A DNA stretch of 64,000 nucleotides from an uncultured Bacteroidales bacterium (GTDB taxonomy: Bacteria; Bacteroidota; Bacteroidia; Bacteroidales; UBA932): NCBI GenBank assembly GCA_946055165.1, contig CAMGFA010000001.1, forward strand, positions 62,001-126,000, read 5' to 3'. Within the stretch, counting starts at the first letter, position 1, and each line of letters begins with the position of its first letter. The notes beneath the pieces are model-generated. The model made no database searches. It was not told the DNA's origin and saw nothing but the letters and a program-made list of their open reading frames with translations. A program made the translations under genes and the position numbers. Positions 1 through 9,231 of this stretch are shown one piece after another.

Positions 1-1
1 G

Positions 2-1078
2 GTCGTGGCCCGCACCAAGAATATGGAACTGCTCACCAGCCGTGGCCGGCAGATGCTCAAGGACCTCGGCGTGGACCTTCCGTTCTGCCCGGAGAAGATC
101 ATCTCCGATGAAATCTCCTCCCAGCTGCGCCACTCAACCATCAACGACAGTATGGATTTCGCCAAAGGCAAGTTGCACATTCTCGCCTTCCGCCTCGAGG
201 AGGAAAGTCCTATCCTGGATATGAAACTCGTGGACTTTACGCACCAATTCTCCCGCGAACAGAATTCCGACTTCCGAGTAATTGCCATCTCCCGCGACAC
301 CAGCACCATAATCCCCAAGTTCGACACCAAGTTCAAGCTAGGTGACCTCGTTTATATCATCATCCGCAAAGAAGGCGTGAAAATGCTCACCGGCTATCTC
401 GGAGTGAACGATGTGGCCGCGGAAAAGGTGATGATTATGGGCGGAGGCACCGTAGGCGCCATTACGGCAAGCCTTCTCAGCAGCGAAGTGCAGCAGGTCA
501 AAGTGGTGGAAATCAATAGGGAACGCTGCCTCAAACTGGCCGGCGATTTGCCCGAAGTGATAGAAGTGGTGAATGGCGACGGCCGCAACTCTGATTTCCT
601 CTACGAGCAGGGACTCTACGATTACGATGCCTTCGTGGCCCTCACCGGCAGTGACGAGGCTAACATCCTTGCTTGTGTGGCCGCCCGCAAGTTCGGCGTA
701 AACCGCACAATTGCCGAAGTCGAAAACATGGAATATATGCGACTGGCCGAGGAACTCGGGGTCGATACCGTGATAAACAAAAAGCTCGTCACAGCCAGCC
801 GCATCTTCAAACTCACCCTCAGCGACCGCGCCAAGTTCGTGCGCTATATGTCTGGCACCGAAGCCGAAGTTATGGAGTACACCGCGGAGCAGGGGAGTGC
901 CATCACCCGCAAGACGCTCAAGGACATTGATTTTCCGGACGATGCCGTTATCGGCGGCTACATCCGCGCCGGCGAAGGTGCCATCGCTGTGGGCTCGACC
1001 CAGATTCAGGCCGGCGACAGGGTCATTGTCTTTGCAATGCCCGATTCGGCCAAGGCAGTGGACCGTCTCTTCAAATAA
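2..1078 (+). CDS. trkA: Trk potassium uptake regulatory protein TrkA, 5' end outside window
   Basis: This is the C-terminal ~359 codons of a TrkA-type protein, the cytoplasmic NAD(H)-binding regulator that gates Trk/Ktr potassium channels. Full-length TrkA is about 450 residues with two RCK units (TrkA-N plus TrkA-C). The window opens inside the first Rossmann domain, so roughly 90 residues lie upstream. A second Rossmann start is clear as MIMGGGTVGA (about residue 143 of the visible part), followed by an acidic VVEINRERC strand end and GDGRNSDFL, both typical of TrkA-N. The last ~80 residues match a TrkA-C ligand-binding domain. The frame is open to the window edge, so the GTG at position 5 should not be taken as the start. 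The partner membrane protein TrkH is not visible downstream; it may lie elsewhere. Confidence 0.93.
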   Translation, partial: VVARTKNMELLTSRGRQMLKDLGVDLPFCPEKIISDEISSQLRHSTINDSMDFAKGKLHILAFRLEEESPILDMKLVDFTHQFSREQNSDFRVIAISRDTSTIIPKFDTKFKLGDLVYIIIRKEGVKMLTGYLGVNDVAAEKVMIMGGGTVGAITASLLSSEVQQVKVVEINRERCLKLAGDLPEVIEVVNGDGRNSDFLYEQGLYDYDAFVALTGSDEANILACVAARKFGVNRTIAEVENMEYMRLAEELGVDTVINKKLVTASRIFKLTLSDRAKFVRYMSGTEAEVMEYTAEQGSAITRKTLKDIDFPDDAVIGGYIRAGEGAIAVGSTQIQAGDRVIVFAMPDSAKAVDRLFK

Positions 1079-1155
1079 GCTGAGCATAGGCCAATCGCCC
1101 TGCAGCACGCGCGACGGGGGAATCGGCCAAAAACAAATATTAAATTTCAAAACTT

Positions 1156-2121
1156 ATGATAAAAGAACAATTGGCTTCACTCGACTCCGTGGTCCTCAAT
1201 TTGGGATCGGGTACAGGGCTGGTAATGAGCATAGTGCTTGCCCTTATAATGTTTGGCGTGGCTCTTGGCATACAACCCCGGATGCTCAAGGAGGTTTTTG
1301 CCCATCCGAAGTCCATCATCACCGGGCTTCTGCTTCAGTGGGTGGCACTTCCGGCAGTGACCTTCCTCCTCATACTTCTGCTCAAGCCATGGCTCACCCC
1401 TATGGTCTGCTTGGGTATGTTGCTGGTAGCCAGTTGCCCGGGAGGTAACGTATCCAATTTCATCAGCTCCTTCGCCAAAGGCAATGTGGAGCTTTCGGTG
1501 AGTATGACGGCCGTTTCCACCGTGTGTGCGCCTCTGGTTACTCCGGCCAATTTCTGGCTCTGGGGCAATCTCTACCTCAAGACCATACAGAACACGGCCG
1601 ATCTGAGCATCCCGCATCTGAGCATTCCTTTCTCCGAAATCTTTACCACCGTGTTCGTGATTTTAGCCATTCCGGTGGCTCTGGCCATACTTTTCACCAG
1701 ACATTTCCCGGAGCTCAGCGAGAAAATGCGCAAACCTTTCTCCGTGTTCTCCCTGATGGTCTTCGTGATAATGGTTCTCGGAATGTTTATCCCGAACTGG
1801 CAGCTGTTCATCAAGTACATAGGCTTCATTTTCCTGCTTGTGCTCGTTCACAATGCCTGTGCTCTCGGCACCGGTTTCTGCGGAGCCAGGCTTATGAGGC
1901 TGCCGAAGCCCGATGTCAAGAGCCTCACCATCGAGGTGGGCATACAGAACTCCGGCCTCGGCCTTACCCTGTTGCTCAATCCTATGATTTTCAGGCCTGA
2001 AGTATGGAACAACCCTCAGACCGGGGTGATGTACGGCGGAATGCTTTTCGTCACGGCCTGGTGGGGCATCTGGCACATAATCTCCGGCCTTGTGGTCGCA
2101 AGCATAGTCCGTAACAAATGA
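1156..2121 (+). CDS. Bile acid:sodium symporter (BASS) family transporter
   Basis: A 321-residue polytopic inner-membrane protein of the BASS/SBF family (10-TM fold), predicted to co-transport an organic anion with sodium. Hydrophobic segments alternate along the length, beginning near residues 20–40. The family hallmark SCPGGNVSNF lies around residues 94–103, and a second conserved stretch (EVGIQNSGLGLTLL) lies near residues 257–270, the two crossover helices that form the Na+ sites. The natural substrate cannot be read from sequence; in gut Bacteroidota members of this family are not necessarily bile-acid carriers, and pantoate or keto-acid transport are alternatives. The stop codon overlaps the mnmA start by four bases (ATGA), so the two genes are probably co-transcribed. 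The 77 bp upstream has no clear terminator. Confidence 0.88.
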   Translation: MIKEQLASLDSVVLNLGSGTGLVMSIVLALIMFGVALGIQPRMLKEVFAHPKSIITGLLLQWVALPAVTFLLILLLKPWLTPMVCLGMLLVASCPGGNVSNFISSFAKGNVELSVSMTAVSTVCAPLVTPANFWLWGNLYLKTIQNTADLSIPHLSIPFSEIFTTVFVILAIPVALAILFTRHFPELSEKMRKPFSVFSLMVFVIMVLGMFIPNWQLFIKYIGFIFLLVLVHNACALGTGFCGARLMRLPKPDVKSLTIEVGIQNSGLGLTLLLNPMIFRPEVWNNPQTGVMYGGMLFVTAWWGIWHIISGLVVASIVRNK

Positions 2122-3434
2122 AAATCTGCGTAGGTCTTTCCGGCGGGGTCGATTCCAGCGTTGCGGCCCTCCTGCTCAAGGAGCAGGGCTACGATGTGTT
2201 CGCCATGTTCATGCAGAACTGGCACGATACCGAGGGAACCCTCCACGGCGACTGCGAGTGGGAGGAGGACAAGTTCGTGGCCGAGATGGTGGCGCGCAAG
2301 ATCGGCATTCCCTTCTATTTCGTGGATTTGAGCAAGCAGTACCGCCAGCGGGTGGTGGACTATATGTTCAGCGAATACGAAAAGGGCCGCACACCCAATC
2401 CAGACGTGCTCTGCAACCGCGAAATCAAGTTCGACGCTTTCCTGCAGGCCGCAAGGAGTCTCGGGGCCGATGCCGTGGCCACGGGGCATTATTGCCGCAA
2501 AAGGGAGAACCCCGATGGCAGCGTGAGCCTTCTCGAGGGGGTCGATCCAGGCAAGGACCAGAGCTATTTCCTCTGCCAACTCTCTCAGGACCAGCTTAAA
2601 AGCGCCATTTTCCCCATAGGGGAGCTCTGCAAGGAGCAGGTGAGGGAGATTGCCCGCCGTGCCGATTTGCCATCGGCCGCCAAGAAGGACTCCCAGGGCA
2701 TCTGCTTCGTGGGCAAGGTGGATTTGCCGGTCTTTCTGCAGCAGAAGCTCCAGCCGCGCGACGGCGAGGTTATCGAAGTCTTTCATCAGTTTTATCTGGA
2801 CGATCCCTTCTCCCGCCGTTGCAATGAGATCTGGGCGTCCCAGCCTTCGGCAGAACTACTGTCCGATGAGGAGTTGCTCTTTTTGAGCGGAAAGCCGGAC
2901 TACAGTGCAATCCGCTTTGAGATAGAAACTTACCGCAGTGGTCACAAGCATAAGAAGAAAACCCGCAACAAGGCCAATCCTTGGGGAGTGGTGGCCGGCC
3001 AGCATTATGGAGCCCAGTTCTTTACCCTTGGGCAGCGCAAAGGTTTGAATATCGGCGGGCATCAGAACCCGATTTTTGTTATCGATACCGATGTGAATCT
3101 CAATCGCGTATATGTGGGCGAAGGGGAGAATCATCCGGGGCTTTTCCGTAAGGTGATGTGCCTGAGGCACGAAGACTTGCATTGGCTGAGGCCCTGCTTT
3201 GAAATGCAAACTGGAGAGAGCCGACGTGCGCGTGTGCGCATACGTTATCGTCAGGAACTGCAGGATGCCCTGCTGCTGATGCGAGAGGCAGGTCTCTTTG
3301 TTGTTTTCGACCAGCCGCAGCGCAGCATTACTCCCGGACAGTTCGCAGCCTTCCATCTCACTGCAGACGAGGCTTCCAATCCTGTCGATGCCGAAGCTCC
3401 CGAGCTCTTCCTCTCAGCAGTAATAGACCGATAG
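2118..3434 (+). CDS. mnmA: tRNA-specific 2-thiouridylase MnmA with an extra insertion
   Basis: MnmA adenylates and thiolates U34 of tRNA-Lys, -Glu and -Gln. The PP-loop SGGVDSS is at residues 8–14. The two catalytic cysteines are C99 (context VLCNREIKF) and C196 (context SQGICFVGK). The family motif FTLGQRKGL follows near residue 300. At 438 residues it is some 60–80 longer than the usual 360–380. The excess lies between the PP-loop domain and the central domain, about residues 217–300, with a hydrophilic segment rich in acidic residues and then a basic HKHKKKTRNK run. The start ATG overlaps the transporter stop (ATGA). Catalytic residues are intact, so activity is expected. Confidence 0.95.
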   Translation: MKICVGLSGGVDSSVAALLLKEQGYDVFAMFMQNWHDTEGTLHGDCEWEEDKFVAEMVARKIGIPFYFVDLSKQYRQRVVDYMFSEYEKGRTPNPDVLCNREIKFDAFLQAARSLGADAVATGHYCRKRENPDGSVSLLEGVDPGKDQSYFLCQLSQDQLKSAIFPIGELCKEQVREIARRADLPSAAKKDSQGICFVGKVDLPVFLQQKLQPRDGEVIEVFHQFYLDDPFSRRCNEIWASQPSAELLSDEELLFLSGKPDYSAIRFEIETYRSGHKHKKKTRNKANPWGVVAGQHYGAQFFTLGQRKGLNIGGHQNPIFVIDTDVNLNRVYVGEGENHPGLFRKVMCLRHEDLHWLRPCFEMQTGESRRARVRIRYRQELQDALLLMREAGLFVVFDQPQRSITPGQFAAFHLTADEASNPVDAEAPELFLSAVIDR

Positions 3435-3440
3435 CTTACA

Positions 3441-4640
3441 TTATAGGCTGGTGTAGGCGGCGAGACCGGCTTCGAGGATGTTCAGAGCCTTTTCGAGCTT
3501 GTCAAGCTCCAGCACATAAGCCAGACGGATCTGATTGCGGCCGCAGCCCTGTGTGCAATAGAAGGTTTCGATTGGAGTTACCATCGTAGTCGCGGAATCC
3601 ATCACGAAATCGGTCAGCATCCAGCGGCAGAAATCCTCCGCATTCTCCACCGGCAGCGAAGCAATGGCATAGAAAGCTCCCAGAGGCACTGGAGAATAGA
3701 TTCCCGGAATGGCATTCAGCCTTGAAAGAGTGTAGTCCCTGCGGCGGATATATTCCTGTTTCACCTCATCGAAATAGCTCTGCGGAGTGTCCAGGGCACC
3801 AAGCGCTGCATACTGCCCCAACACCGGCGGACACAGACGCGACTGCGAGTATTTGAGCGCTGCAGCCATCACTTGAGGATTCTTCGAAACAATGCAGCCT
3901 ATGCGCGCACCACAGAGATTGTAACGCTTTGAAACCGAGTCACACATTATCACATTTTCTTCCAAGCCCTTGAGATTCAGGCAGCTGAAGTGAGGTTCAT
4001 CGGTATAGCAGAACTCCCTGTACACCTCGTCGCATATAAGGAACAGATTGTTCTTTTTGCAGAACTCACCAATCTGCAGCATCTCCTCCCTGCTGAACAG
4101 TTTGCCCGAAGGATTGCAAGGATTGCTGATGAGTACGGCTTTGGTGCGCGGACTCAGAACCTTTTCGAATTCACTGATATCAGGAATGCGGAAACCATCC
4201 TTGATATCGCTGTGCACAGCCTTGAGCTCCACCTGATTGATGACGCAGAAAGTCTTGTAGTTGGTATAGAAAGGCTCCACTACGATGATTTCGTCGCCCG
4301 GGTCACTGACAATCTGGATGGCCTGTGCAAAACTCTCCGTTCCGGCCACATTGATGAGGATATTCTCGAGTTTCAGATCAAAACCGAGTTTGCTGTAATA
4401 CTTGTCTATCAGGGCCTTGCGCAGTTCGGCGAAACCGGCGGAATTGGTGTAGGAAAGATGGTGCAGATTCTGGCATTTCTGCGCTACGGCCTGCAGGGCG
4501 CAGTCCGGACTCTTGATGTCGGGAGCGCCTACATTTAGATGATACACATGAATGCCTTTGGCTTCTGCCGCATCGGAAAGCGGAACCAGTTTGCGAATTG
4601 CGGACGATGGGAGCGCCGCTGCCCTTTTGGAAATTTCCAT
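3441..4640 (-). CDS. PLP-dependent class I/II aminotransferase
   Basis: About 399 residues of a fold-type I aminotransferase close to aspartate/alanine transaminases. Visible landmarks are NVGAPDIKSP near the N-terminus, the substrate-side SNPCNPSGK motif, the PLP-ring Asp in LICDEVYREF, the Schiff-base lysine context DSVSKRYNLCGARIGC, and a C-terminal NQIRLAYVL with the carboxylate-binding Arg. I place the start at the ATG at 4640 because it overlaps the stop of the upstream gene as TAATG, implying translational coupling; the longer frame would begin with GTG at 4664. The amino donor is not determined. It ends six bases from the convergent mnmA. Confidence 0.9.
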   Translation of the reverse strand: MEISKRAAALPSSAIRKLVPLSDAAEAKGIHVYHLNVGAPDIKSPDCALQAVAQKCQNLHHLSYTNSAGFAELRKALIDKYYSKLGFDLKLENILINVAGTESFAQAIQIVSDPGDEIIVVEPFYTNYKTFCVINQVELKAVHSDIKDGFRIPDISEFEKVLSPRTKAVLISNPCNPSGKLFSREEMLQIGEFCKKNNLFLICDEVYREFCYTDEPHFSCLNLKGLEENVIMCDSVSKRYNLCGARIGCIVSKNPQVMAAALKYSQSRLCPPVLGQYAALGALDTPQSYFDEVKQEYIRRRDYTLSRLNAIPGIYSPVPLGAFYAIASLPVENAEDFCRWMLTDFVMDSATTMVTPIETFYCTQGCGRNQIRLAYVLELDKLEKALNILEAGLAAYTSL

Positions 4641-5053
4641 TACAATATGTTTTTGCTTCCCCACAGGGAAATTGTTACAAGATTCTCATCCACAAGCACA
4701 TCGGCCCACAGCCCCAGTTCAGTGGCCTTGAGCGCCAGCACTTGGGCCAGAGCACCGGCTTCAAACAGCCTCGAGCCGTGCTCAAAACAGATACAGGCGC
4801 TGCCATTGTCACAGCAGTGCCCGTCCAAATTGAAATCGTAGTATTCAGCGCAGCGCATCACGGCCTCCAACTGAAGCCTGTGCACAGAAGTTCCTGAATC
4901 GGCCCCGATATTTTCTGCCGGGCCCTTCAGAGGAAGTCCGTTGCAGCGGGAGAGCAGAGTCTCCAGCGAAGGTTTGGAGGGAAGGCTCCTGCGGGCTCCT
5001 CCCTTTTGGGAAAAGACCTGTTCGTAACGGGTTTCAAGATAATTGTCCGCCAT
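4640..5053 (-). CDS. Small protein of unknown function, possibly a reduced nitroreductase-like domain
   Basis: A 137-residue protein beginning MADNYLETRYEQVFS at the ATG at 5053; the frame extends to a TTG at 5104, but the ATG has a GAAGG stretch upstream and leaves a 22-nt gap to ffh. The opening resembles the N-terminal tag of small Bacteroidetes nitroreductase-family proteins, and the helix LFEAGALAQVLALKATELG resembles the FMN-proximal helix of that fold. The middle is much too short for a full nitroreductase and no FMN arginines are clear, so this could be a degenerate or sensory form. It carries several Cys residues (HCCDNGSACIC). It is coupled to the downstream aminotransferase through a TAATG overlap. 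Function unknown. Confidence 0.6.
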   Translation of the reverse strand: MADNYLETRYEQVFSQKGGARRSLPSKPSLETLLSRCNGLPLKGPAENIGADSGTSVHRLQLEAVMRCAEYYDFNLDGHCCDNGSACICFEHGSRLFEAGALAQVLALKATELGLWADVLVDENLVTISLWGSKNIL

Positions 5054-5075
5054 TGGAATAGAGCCTTCGAAATAA

Positions 5076-6395
5076 TTATCTGAGTCCCTTGAGCCTGCCT
5101 GCAAGACTGCCGTTCATGGCCATCTTCATCATCTTCTGCGAACCCTCGAACTGCTTTATGAGCTTGTTCACATCTGCCACGGAAGTGCCCGACCCGGCGG
5201 CAATGCGCTTGCGGCGGCTGCCGTTGAGGCATTCAGGATGCTCCCTTTCGTAAGGGGTCATGCTCTTGATTATTGCCTCGGTACCCTTGAAGGCCTTGTC
5301 GTTGTCTATATCCACATCCTTGATGGCGCGGTCCATGCCCGGAATCATTCCCGCAAGGTCCTTGATGTCGCCCATCTTGCGGACCTGCTGAATCTGCTCG
5401 TAGAAATCGTTGAAATTGAAGCTGCCCTTGGCAATCTTCTTCTTCATCTCGCGGGCCTGTTTCTCGTCGTACTGCTCCTGGGCTTTTTCCACGAGGGAGA
5501 CCACATCTCCCATACCTAAAATTCTGTCGGCCACACGCTGAGGATGGAAGACATCCAGAGCCTCCATCTTTTCGCCGGTGCTCACGAACTTGATAGGCTT
5601 GCCGCTTACCGCTTTCACTGAAAGGGCAGCACCTCCGCGGGTGTCACCGTCCATCTTGGTGAGCACAACTCCATCGTAATCAATGGCTTCGTTGAAGGCT
5701 TTGGCGCTCAGGACCGCATCCTGACCTGTCATTGCATCGACTACGAAAAGGGTTTCTGAAGGCTTGCAGGCCTCGTGCATGGTCCGGATTTCCTGCATCA
5801 GTTCCTCGTCCACGGCAAGGCGGCCGGCGGTATCGACAATAACAGTGCTGTAGCCTTCGCTCCTGCCTTTGGCAATGGCCTGCCTGGCCACGGCAACAGG
5901 GTCGCTTTCTCCCTCGATGCTGAATACCGGAACGTCAATTCCCTGGGCCAGAGTTTTGAGCTGCTCTATTGCTGCAGGCCTGAAGGTGTCGCAGGCGGCA
6001 AGGAGCACCTTGTTCCCCTTCTTCTTCAGATGCAGGGCCAGCTTTCCGCAGAAGGTGGTTTTACCGGAACCGTTGAGGCCGGCCACCAGAACCACTGCAG
6101 GACTGCCTTTGAGATTGAGCGCGGAGCTCTCGCTGCCCATAAAGGCGGCAAGTTCGTCGTGTACAATCTTCACCATCATCTGCTGAGGTTTCACGGCAGT
6201 GAGTACATTGGCTCCCAGAGCCTTCTGCTTCACGTTGTCGCAGAACTCCTTGGCCACCTTGTAGCTCACGTCGGCATCGAGCAGAGCCCGGCGTACGTCC
6301 TTGAGGGTTTCGGAAATGTTGATTTCGGTGATTTTGCCTTCACCTTTGAGTATCTTGAACGAGCGTTCCAGTCTTTCGCTGAGATTTTCGAACAT
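5076..6395 (-). CDS. ffh: Signal recognition particle protein Ffh
   Basis: The 439-residue GTPase of the bacterial SRP, which binds 4.5S RNA and signal sequences at the ribosome and docks on FtsY. The N helical bundle occupies about residues 1–95. The G domain follows with P-loop GLNGSGKTT near 107–115, DTFRPAA, DTAGR and TKMDG. The C-terminal M domain has RRKRIAAGSGTSV, the conserved RNA-binding region, and a methionine-rich tail (KMMKMAMNG). Length is normal. It sits six bases downstream of nadE on the same strand. Confidence 0.97.
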   Translation of the reverse strand: MFENLSERLERSFKILKGEGKITEINISETLKDVRRALLDADVSYKVAKEFCDNVKQKALGANVLTAVKPQQMMVKIVHDELAAFMGSESSALNLKGSPAVVLVAGLNGSGKTTFCGKLALHLKKKGNKVLLAACDTFRPAAIEQLKTLAQGIDVPVFSIEGESDPVAVARQAIAKGRSEGYSTVIVDTAGRLAVDEELMQEIRTMHEACKPSETLFVVDAMTGQDAVLSAKAFNEAIDYDGVVLTKMDGDTRGGAALSVKAVSGKPIKFVSTGEKMEALDVFHPQRVADRILGMGDVVSLVEKAQEQYDEKQAREMKKKIAKGSFNFNDFYEQIQQVRKMGDIKDLAGMIPGMDRAIKDVDIDNDKAFKGTEAIIKSMTPYEREHPECLNGSRRKRIAAGSGTSVADVNKLIKQFEGSQKMMKMAMNGSLAGRLKGLR

Positions 6396-6401
6396 ATCTT
6401 A

Positions 6402-8327
6402 TTAAATAGAGTTTTGTAAAGTCTGCAAATTTAATGAATTTAACTCATCTTCCCAAAGTTTGCGGCTTGCATCGCTCGGCATACGCCAGTCGCCTCTCGG
6501 AGAAAGACCCACCTTGCAGGTTTTTGGCCCGTTCGGCAGGCTCGAGCGTTTGAACTGAGCGGCAAAGAAACGTCTGTAGAAGTTTTTGAGCCAATGCATT
6601 ACGCTTTCCTTCGTATAGTCTTCCCCGAAAGCTTTCAGAGCGTAGGCAAAAATGTGGGCAGGACTCAAGCCCCTGAAGAAGTGCCAGAGGAAGAAGTCGT
6701 GCAGTTCATAAGGGCCCACCAGATCTTCGGTGAGCTGGGCTCCCGGGATGAGTTCCGGCGATACCGGAGTGTCTATAATGTCGCCCAGCAGAGCCTCCAG
6801 CCCCAGAATCTGTGCCCTCCAGCGGGTGATTTCGCGGACCAGGGTCTTTGGCACTCCGGCGTTCACGCTGTACATGGACATATGGTCGCCGTTGAAGGTG
6901 CACCAGCCGAGGGCGATTTCCGAAAGGTCTCCTGTGCCCACAACAATGCCCCCGCAGTCGTTGGCGAGATCCATCAGCACCTGTGTGCGCTCGCGGGCCT
7001 GGGCGTTCTCATAGCACACGTCGCGCTTTGAGATATCGTGGCCGATGTCCTGCAGATGCTGCTCCACGCTGCGTGAAATGTTGATTTCCCGGCTTTGCAC
7101 TCCAAGTTTGTCCATAAGTTCCAATGCGTTGGAACGGGTGCGCTCGGAAGTGCCGAAGCAAGGCATGGTCACGGCTACAATGTCCTTGCGGTCCAGCCCC
7201 AGGCGGTCGAAAGCCTCGCAGCACACCAGCAGCGCCAGGGAACTGTCCAGCCCTCCGCTCACGCCTATCACGCAGCGGCGGCAGCCTATGTGCTTGAGCC
7301 TTGTTGCAAGACCATTGACCTGGATGTCAAAGACTTCGCGGCAGCAAGACTCAATCTGCGCCTTGCTGCCCGGGAAAAAAGGGTGCTTTTCCACCTTTCT
7401 CAAAAGCTTTTCCGGGAGGGCCTTGCTATTGCTTGGACCACAGTCGATTGTCCGGAATTCCGGTATTTCTATTTGGGCCGATGCAAAATTCACATATTTG
7501 AGCCTGGCCTGCTCTATTGCTTGCAGGTCCAGATCGGCCAGAAGCTGCATGTCCTTGAGTTGGAAGCGCTCCTGTTCGGCTACGAGCCTGCCGTCTTCCC
7601 AAATCTGGTTGCAGCCGGCCCACACGAGGTCGTCGCTGCTTTCGCCGAAGCCGCTGCTGCAGTAGATGTAGCCGCAGTGCAGGCGAGAAGATGTGCAACT
7701 GAGCAGGGTCTGCCTTTCCTGCTGCTTGAAGGCCACATCGTTCGATGCCGAAAGGTTCACCATAAGGTTGGCGCCGGCAAGGCAGGCAAAGGTGCATGGA
7801 GGAATCGGGACCCAGAGGTCCTGGCATATTTCCACACCCACGCGGGCCTGGCCAAGAGCGAAAATCAGCGAAGTCCCGAAAGGACAGCTCTGGCCTGCCA
7901 TCTCGATTTCCAGACACTTGCCTCCAAGGTTCTCTGCACTCTCGAAATATCTTCCTTCGTAGAATTCCCCGTTGTTGGGCAGATATGTTTTCGGAACGAT
8001 TCCCAACAGGCGCCCCCGCCGCAGGGCTGCAGCGCAGTTGTAGCGCCGTCCGCGCAGGTTTACCGGAAGTCCCACGAAAATGAGGGCGTCGATTTCCCTG
8101 CTGCCTTCCAGCAGTTTTTCCAATGCCTTTTCGCAGGCTGTGTAGAGGGAAGCCTGATTGAAGAGTTCTTCGCAGGAGTAGCCGCAAAGGCTGAGTTCCG
8201 GAAATACTATCACTTCCGCTGCGTTGCCGGCAGCAAGTCTGCACTGGCTAAGGATGGTGTCGCTGTTTTCGGCCACTGCTGCAGGCCTGACAAGGGGCGA
8301 GCAGGCGGCCACACGGATAAAAGCCAT
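6402..8327 (-). CDS. nadE: Glutamine-dependent NAD+ synthetase
   Basis: A 641-residue two-domain enzyme that makes NAD+ from nicotinic acid adenine dinucleotide with glutamine as nitrogen source. Residues ~1–280 form the nitrilase-like glutaminase: the Glu is in VIVFPELSLCGYS, the Lys in IVPKTYLPN and the nucleophile Cys in GVEICQDLWVP. Residues ~340–641 form the ATP-pyrophosphatase NAD synthase domain with the PP-loop IGVSGGLDSSLAL and the downstream VGTGDLSEIALGWCTF motif. The start is set at the ATG at 8327 (MAFIRVAACSP); a TTG two codons upstream is less likely. Confidence 0.96.
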   Translation of the reverse strand: MAFIRVAACSPLVRPAAVAENSDTILSQCRLAAGNAAEVIVFPELSLCGYSCEELFNQASLYTACEKALEKLLEGSREIDALIFVGLPVNLRGRRYNCAAALRRGRLLGIVPKTYLPNNGEFYEGRYFESAENLGGKCLEIEMAGQSCPFGTSLIFALGQARVGVEICQDLWVPIPPCTFACLAGANLMVNLSASNDVAFKQQERQTLLSCTSSRLHCGYIYCSSGFGESSDDLVWAGCNQIWEDGRLVAEQERFQLKDMQLLADLDLQAIEQARLKYVNFASAQIEIPEFRTIDCGPSNSKALPEKLLRKVEKHPFFPGSKAQIESCCREVFDIQVNGLATRLKHIGCRRCVIGVSGGLDSSLALLVCCEAFDRLGLDRKDIVAVTMPCFGTSERTRSNALELMDKLGVQSREINISRSVEQHLQDIGHDISKRDVCYENAQARERTQVLMDLANDCGGIVVGTGDLSEIALGWCTFNGDHMSMYSVNAGVPKTLVREITRWRAQILGLEALLGDIIDTPVSPELIPGAQLTEDLVGPYELHDFFLWHFFRGLSPAHIFAYALKAFGEDYTKESVMHWLKNFYRRFFAAQFKRSSLPNGPKTCKVGLSPRGDWRMPSDASRKLWEDELNSLNLQTLQNSI

Positions 8328-8346
8328 ATTCAATATGTTTTAAAAC

Positions 8347-8378
8347 ATTGCAAAGTTACAGAAAAATCACTAAATTTG
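8347..8378 (+). promoter_or_regulatory. Bacteroidetes-type promoter for the polysaccharide export operon
   Basis: ATTG (8347–8350, one mismatch to the −33 TTTG) is followed after 20 nt by TAAATTTG (8371–8378), a perfect TAnnTTTG −7 element. Transcription would start near 8385, about 25 nt before the wza-like ATG. The divergent nadE starts at 8327, so this is the only intergenic space available to drive the operon. Confidence 0.75.
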
Positions 8379-8409
8379 CTCGCTTTTTAATTTGATAATC
8401 AATTGTGCT

Positions 8410-9231
8410 ATGAATAAAGTAATTAAAATACTTACAGCAGCCGGAGCAGCCATTGCCCTGGCTTCCTGCAGCACTCCTCAGAACATTCCTTACTTCCAGG
8501 ATATTCAGGAGGGCAGCGCAGATTCCGTAGAGACTGCAAGAATGATCAGGATTATGCCTGGCGACAAGATTTCCATCATTGTCAATAGCCGTGACCCTTA
8601 TCTTTCCAATCTTTTCAATCTGGCCTATGCCACCCGTTATGTGGGTACCACCAACAGCGAGACTCTTGCCAGTGCCCAAAGTACCGGTGTGCAGGGTTAT
8701 GCCGTGATGGAAGACGGATGCATAGACTTCCCTGTGCTCGGTTTCATTCAGGTTGCAGGTCTCACCAGAGAGGAGATTGCTCTTAAAATCAAGAATATGC
8801 TCATAGACGGCGGTCTTGTTCAGGACCCTGTGGTTACTGTCGAGTACCTCAATCTCAAGGTCAGTGTCCTCGGAGAGGTCATGCGTCCAGGCCGCGTATC
8901 GATAGACCGCGATGAGTTCACCATCATGGATGCCCTCAGCTCGGCAGGAGACCTCACCATCTATGGAGTGCGTGAGAATATCAAGGTGGTGCGCTCGGAG
9001 AACGGAGTACGCAAGACTTATGTAGTCAATCTTCTGTCTGCCAAGGATTTGTATTCTTCGCCGGTATATTATCTCCAGCAGAACGATATGATTTACGTGG
9101 AACCTAACGATGTCCGCGCCCGCCAGAGCACAGTCAATGGCAACAACGTAAGAAGCACCTCCTTCTGGATTTCGCTTGCTTCGCTTCTCACCTCAATGAC
9201 AAGTACATTCGTAATTCTTTTCAGCAAATAA
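8410..9231 (+). CDS. Polysaccharide export outer-membrane lipoprotein (Wza-like)
   Basis: A 273-residue export protein. The start is the ATG at 8410 (MNKVIKIL); an in-frame TTG at 8392 is rejected because it would precede the signal peptide. A lipobox ALASC places the mature N-terminal Cys near residue 17. The Poly_export domain follows (IMPGDKISIIVNSRDP, about residues 46–61), then SLBB-like segments (VSVLGEVMRPGRVSIDRDEF), and a C-terminal hydrophobic stretch of about 22 residues ending in SK, matching the helix with which Wza forms its outer-membrane pore. The stop overlaps the Wzc-like start as TAATG. Together they form the trans-envelope exporter for a surface polysaccharide, presumably the one encoded further downstream. 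Confidence 0.92.
   Translation: MNKVIKILTAAGAAIALASCSTPQNIPYFQDIQEGSADSVETARMIRIMPGDKISIIVNSRDPYLSNLFNLAYATRYVGTTNSETLASAQSTGVQGYAVMEDGCIDFPVLGFIQVAGLTREEIALKIKNMLIDGGLVQDPVVTVEYLNLKVSVLGEVMRPGRVSIDRDEFTIMDALSSAGDLTIYGVRENIKVVRSENGVRKTYVVNLLSAKDLYSSPVYYLQQNDMIYVEPNDVRARQSTVNGNNVRSTSFWISLASLLTSMTSTFVILFSK

Noticed and set aside
7095..8390. 431-codon plus-strand open frame opposite nadE
   Set aside because: nadE on the minus strand has full nitrilase and NAD synthase motifs; the opposite frame has no recognisable domain and is an antisense shadow of GC-rich coding sequence.
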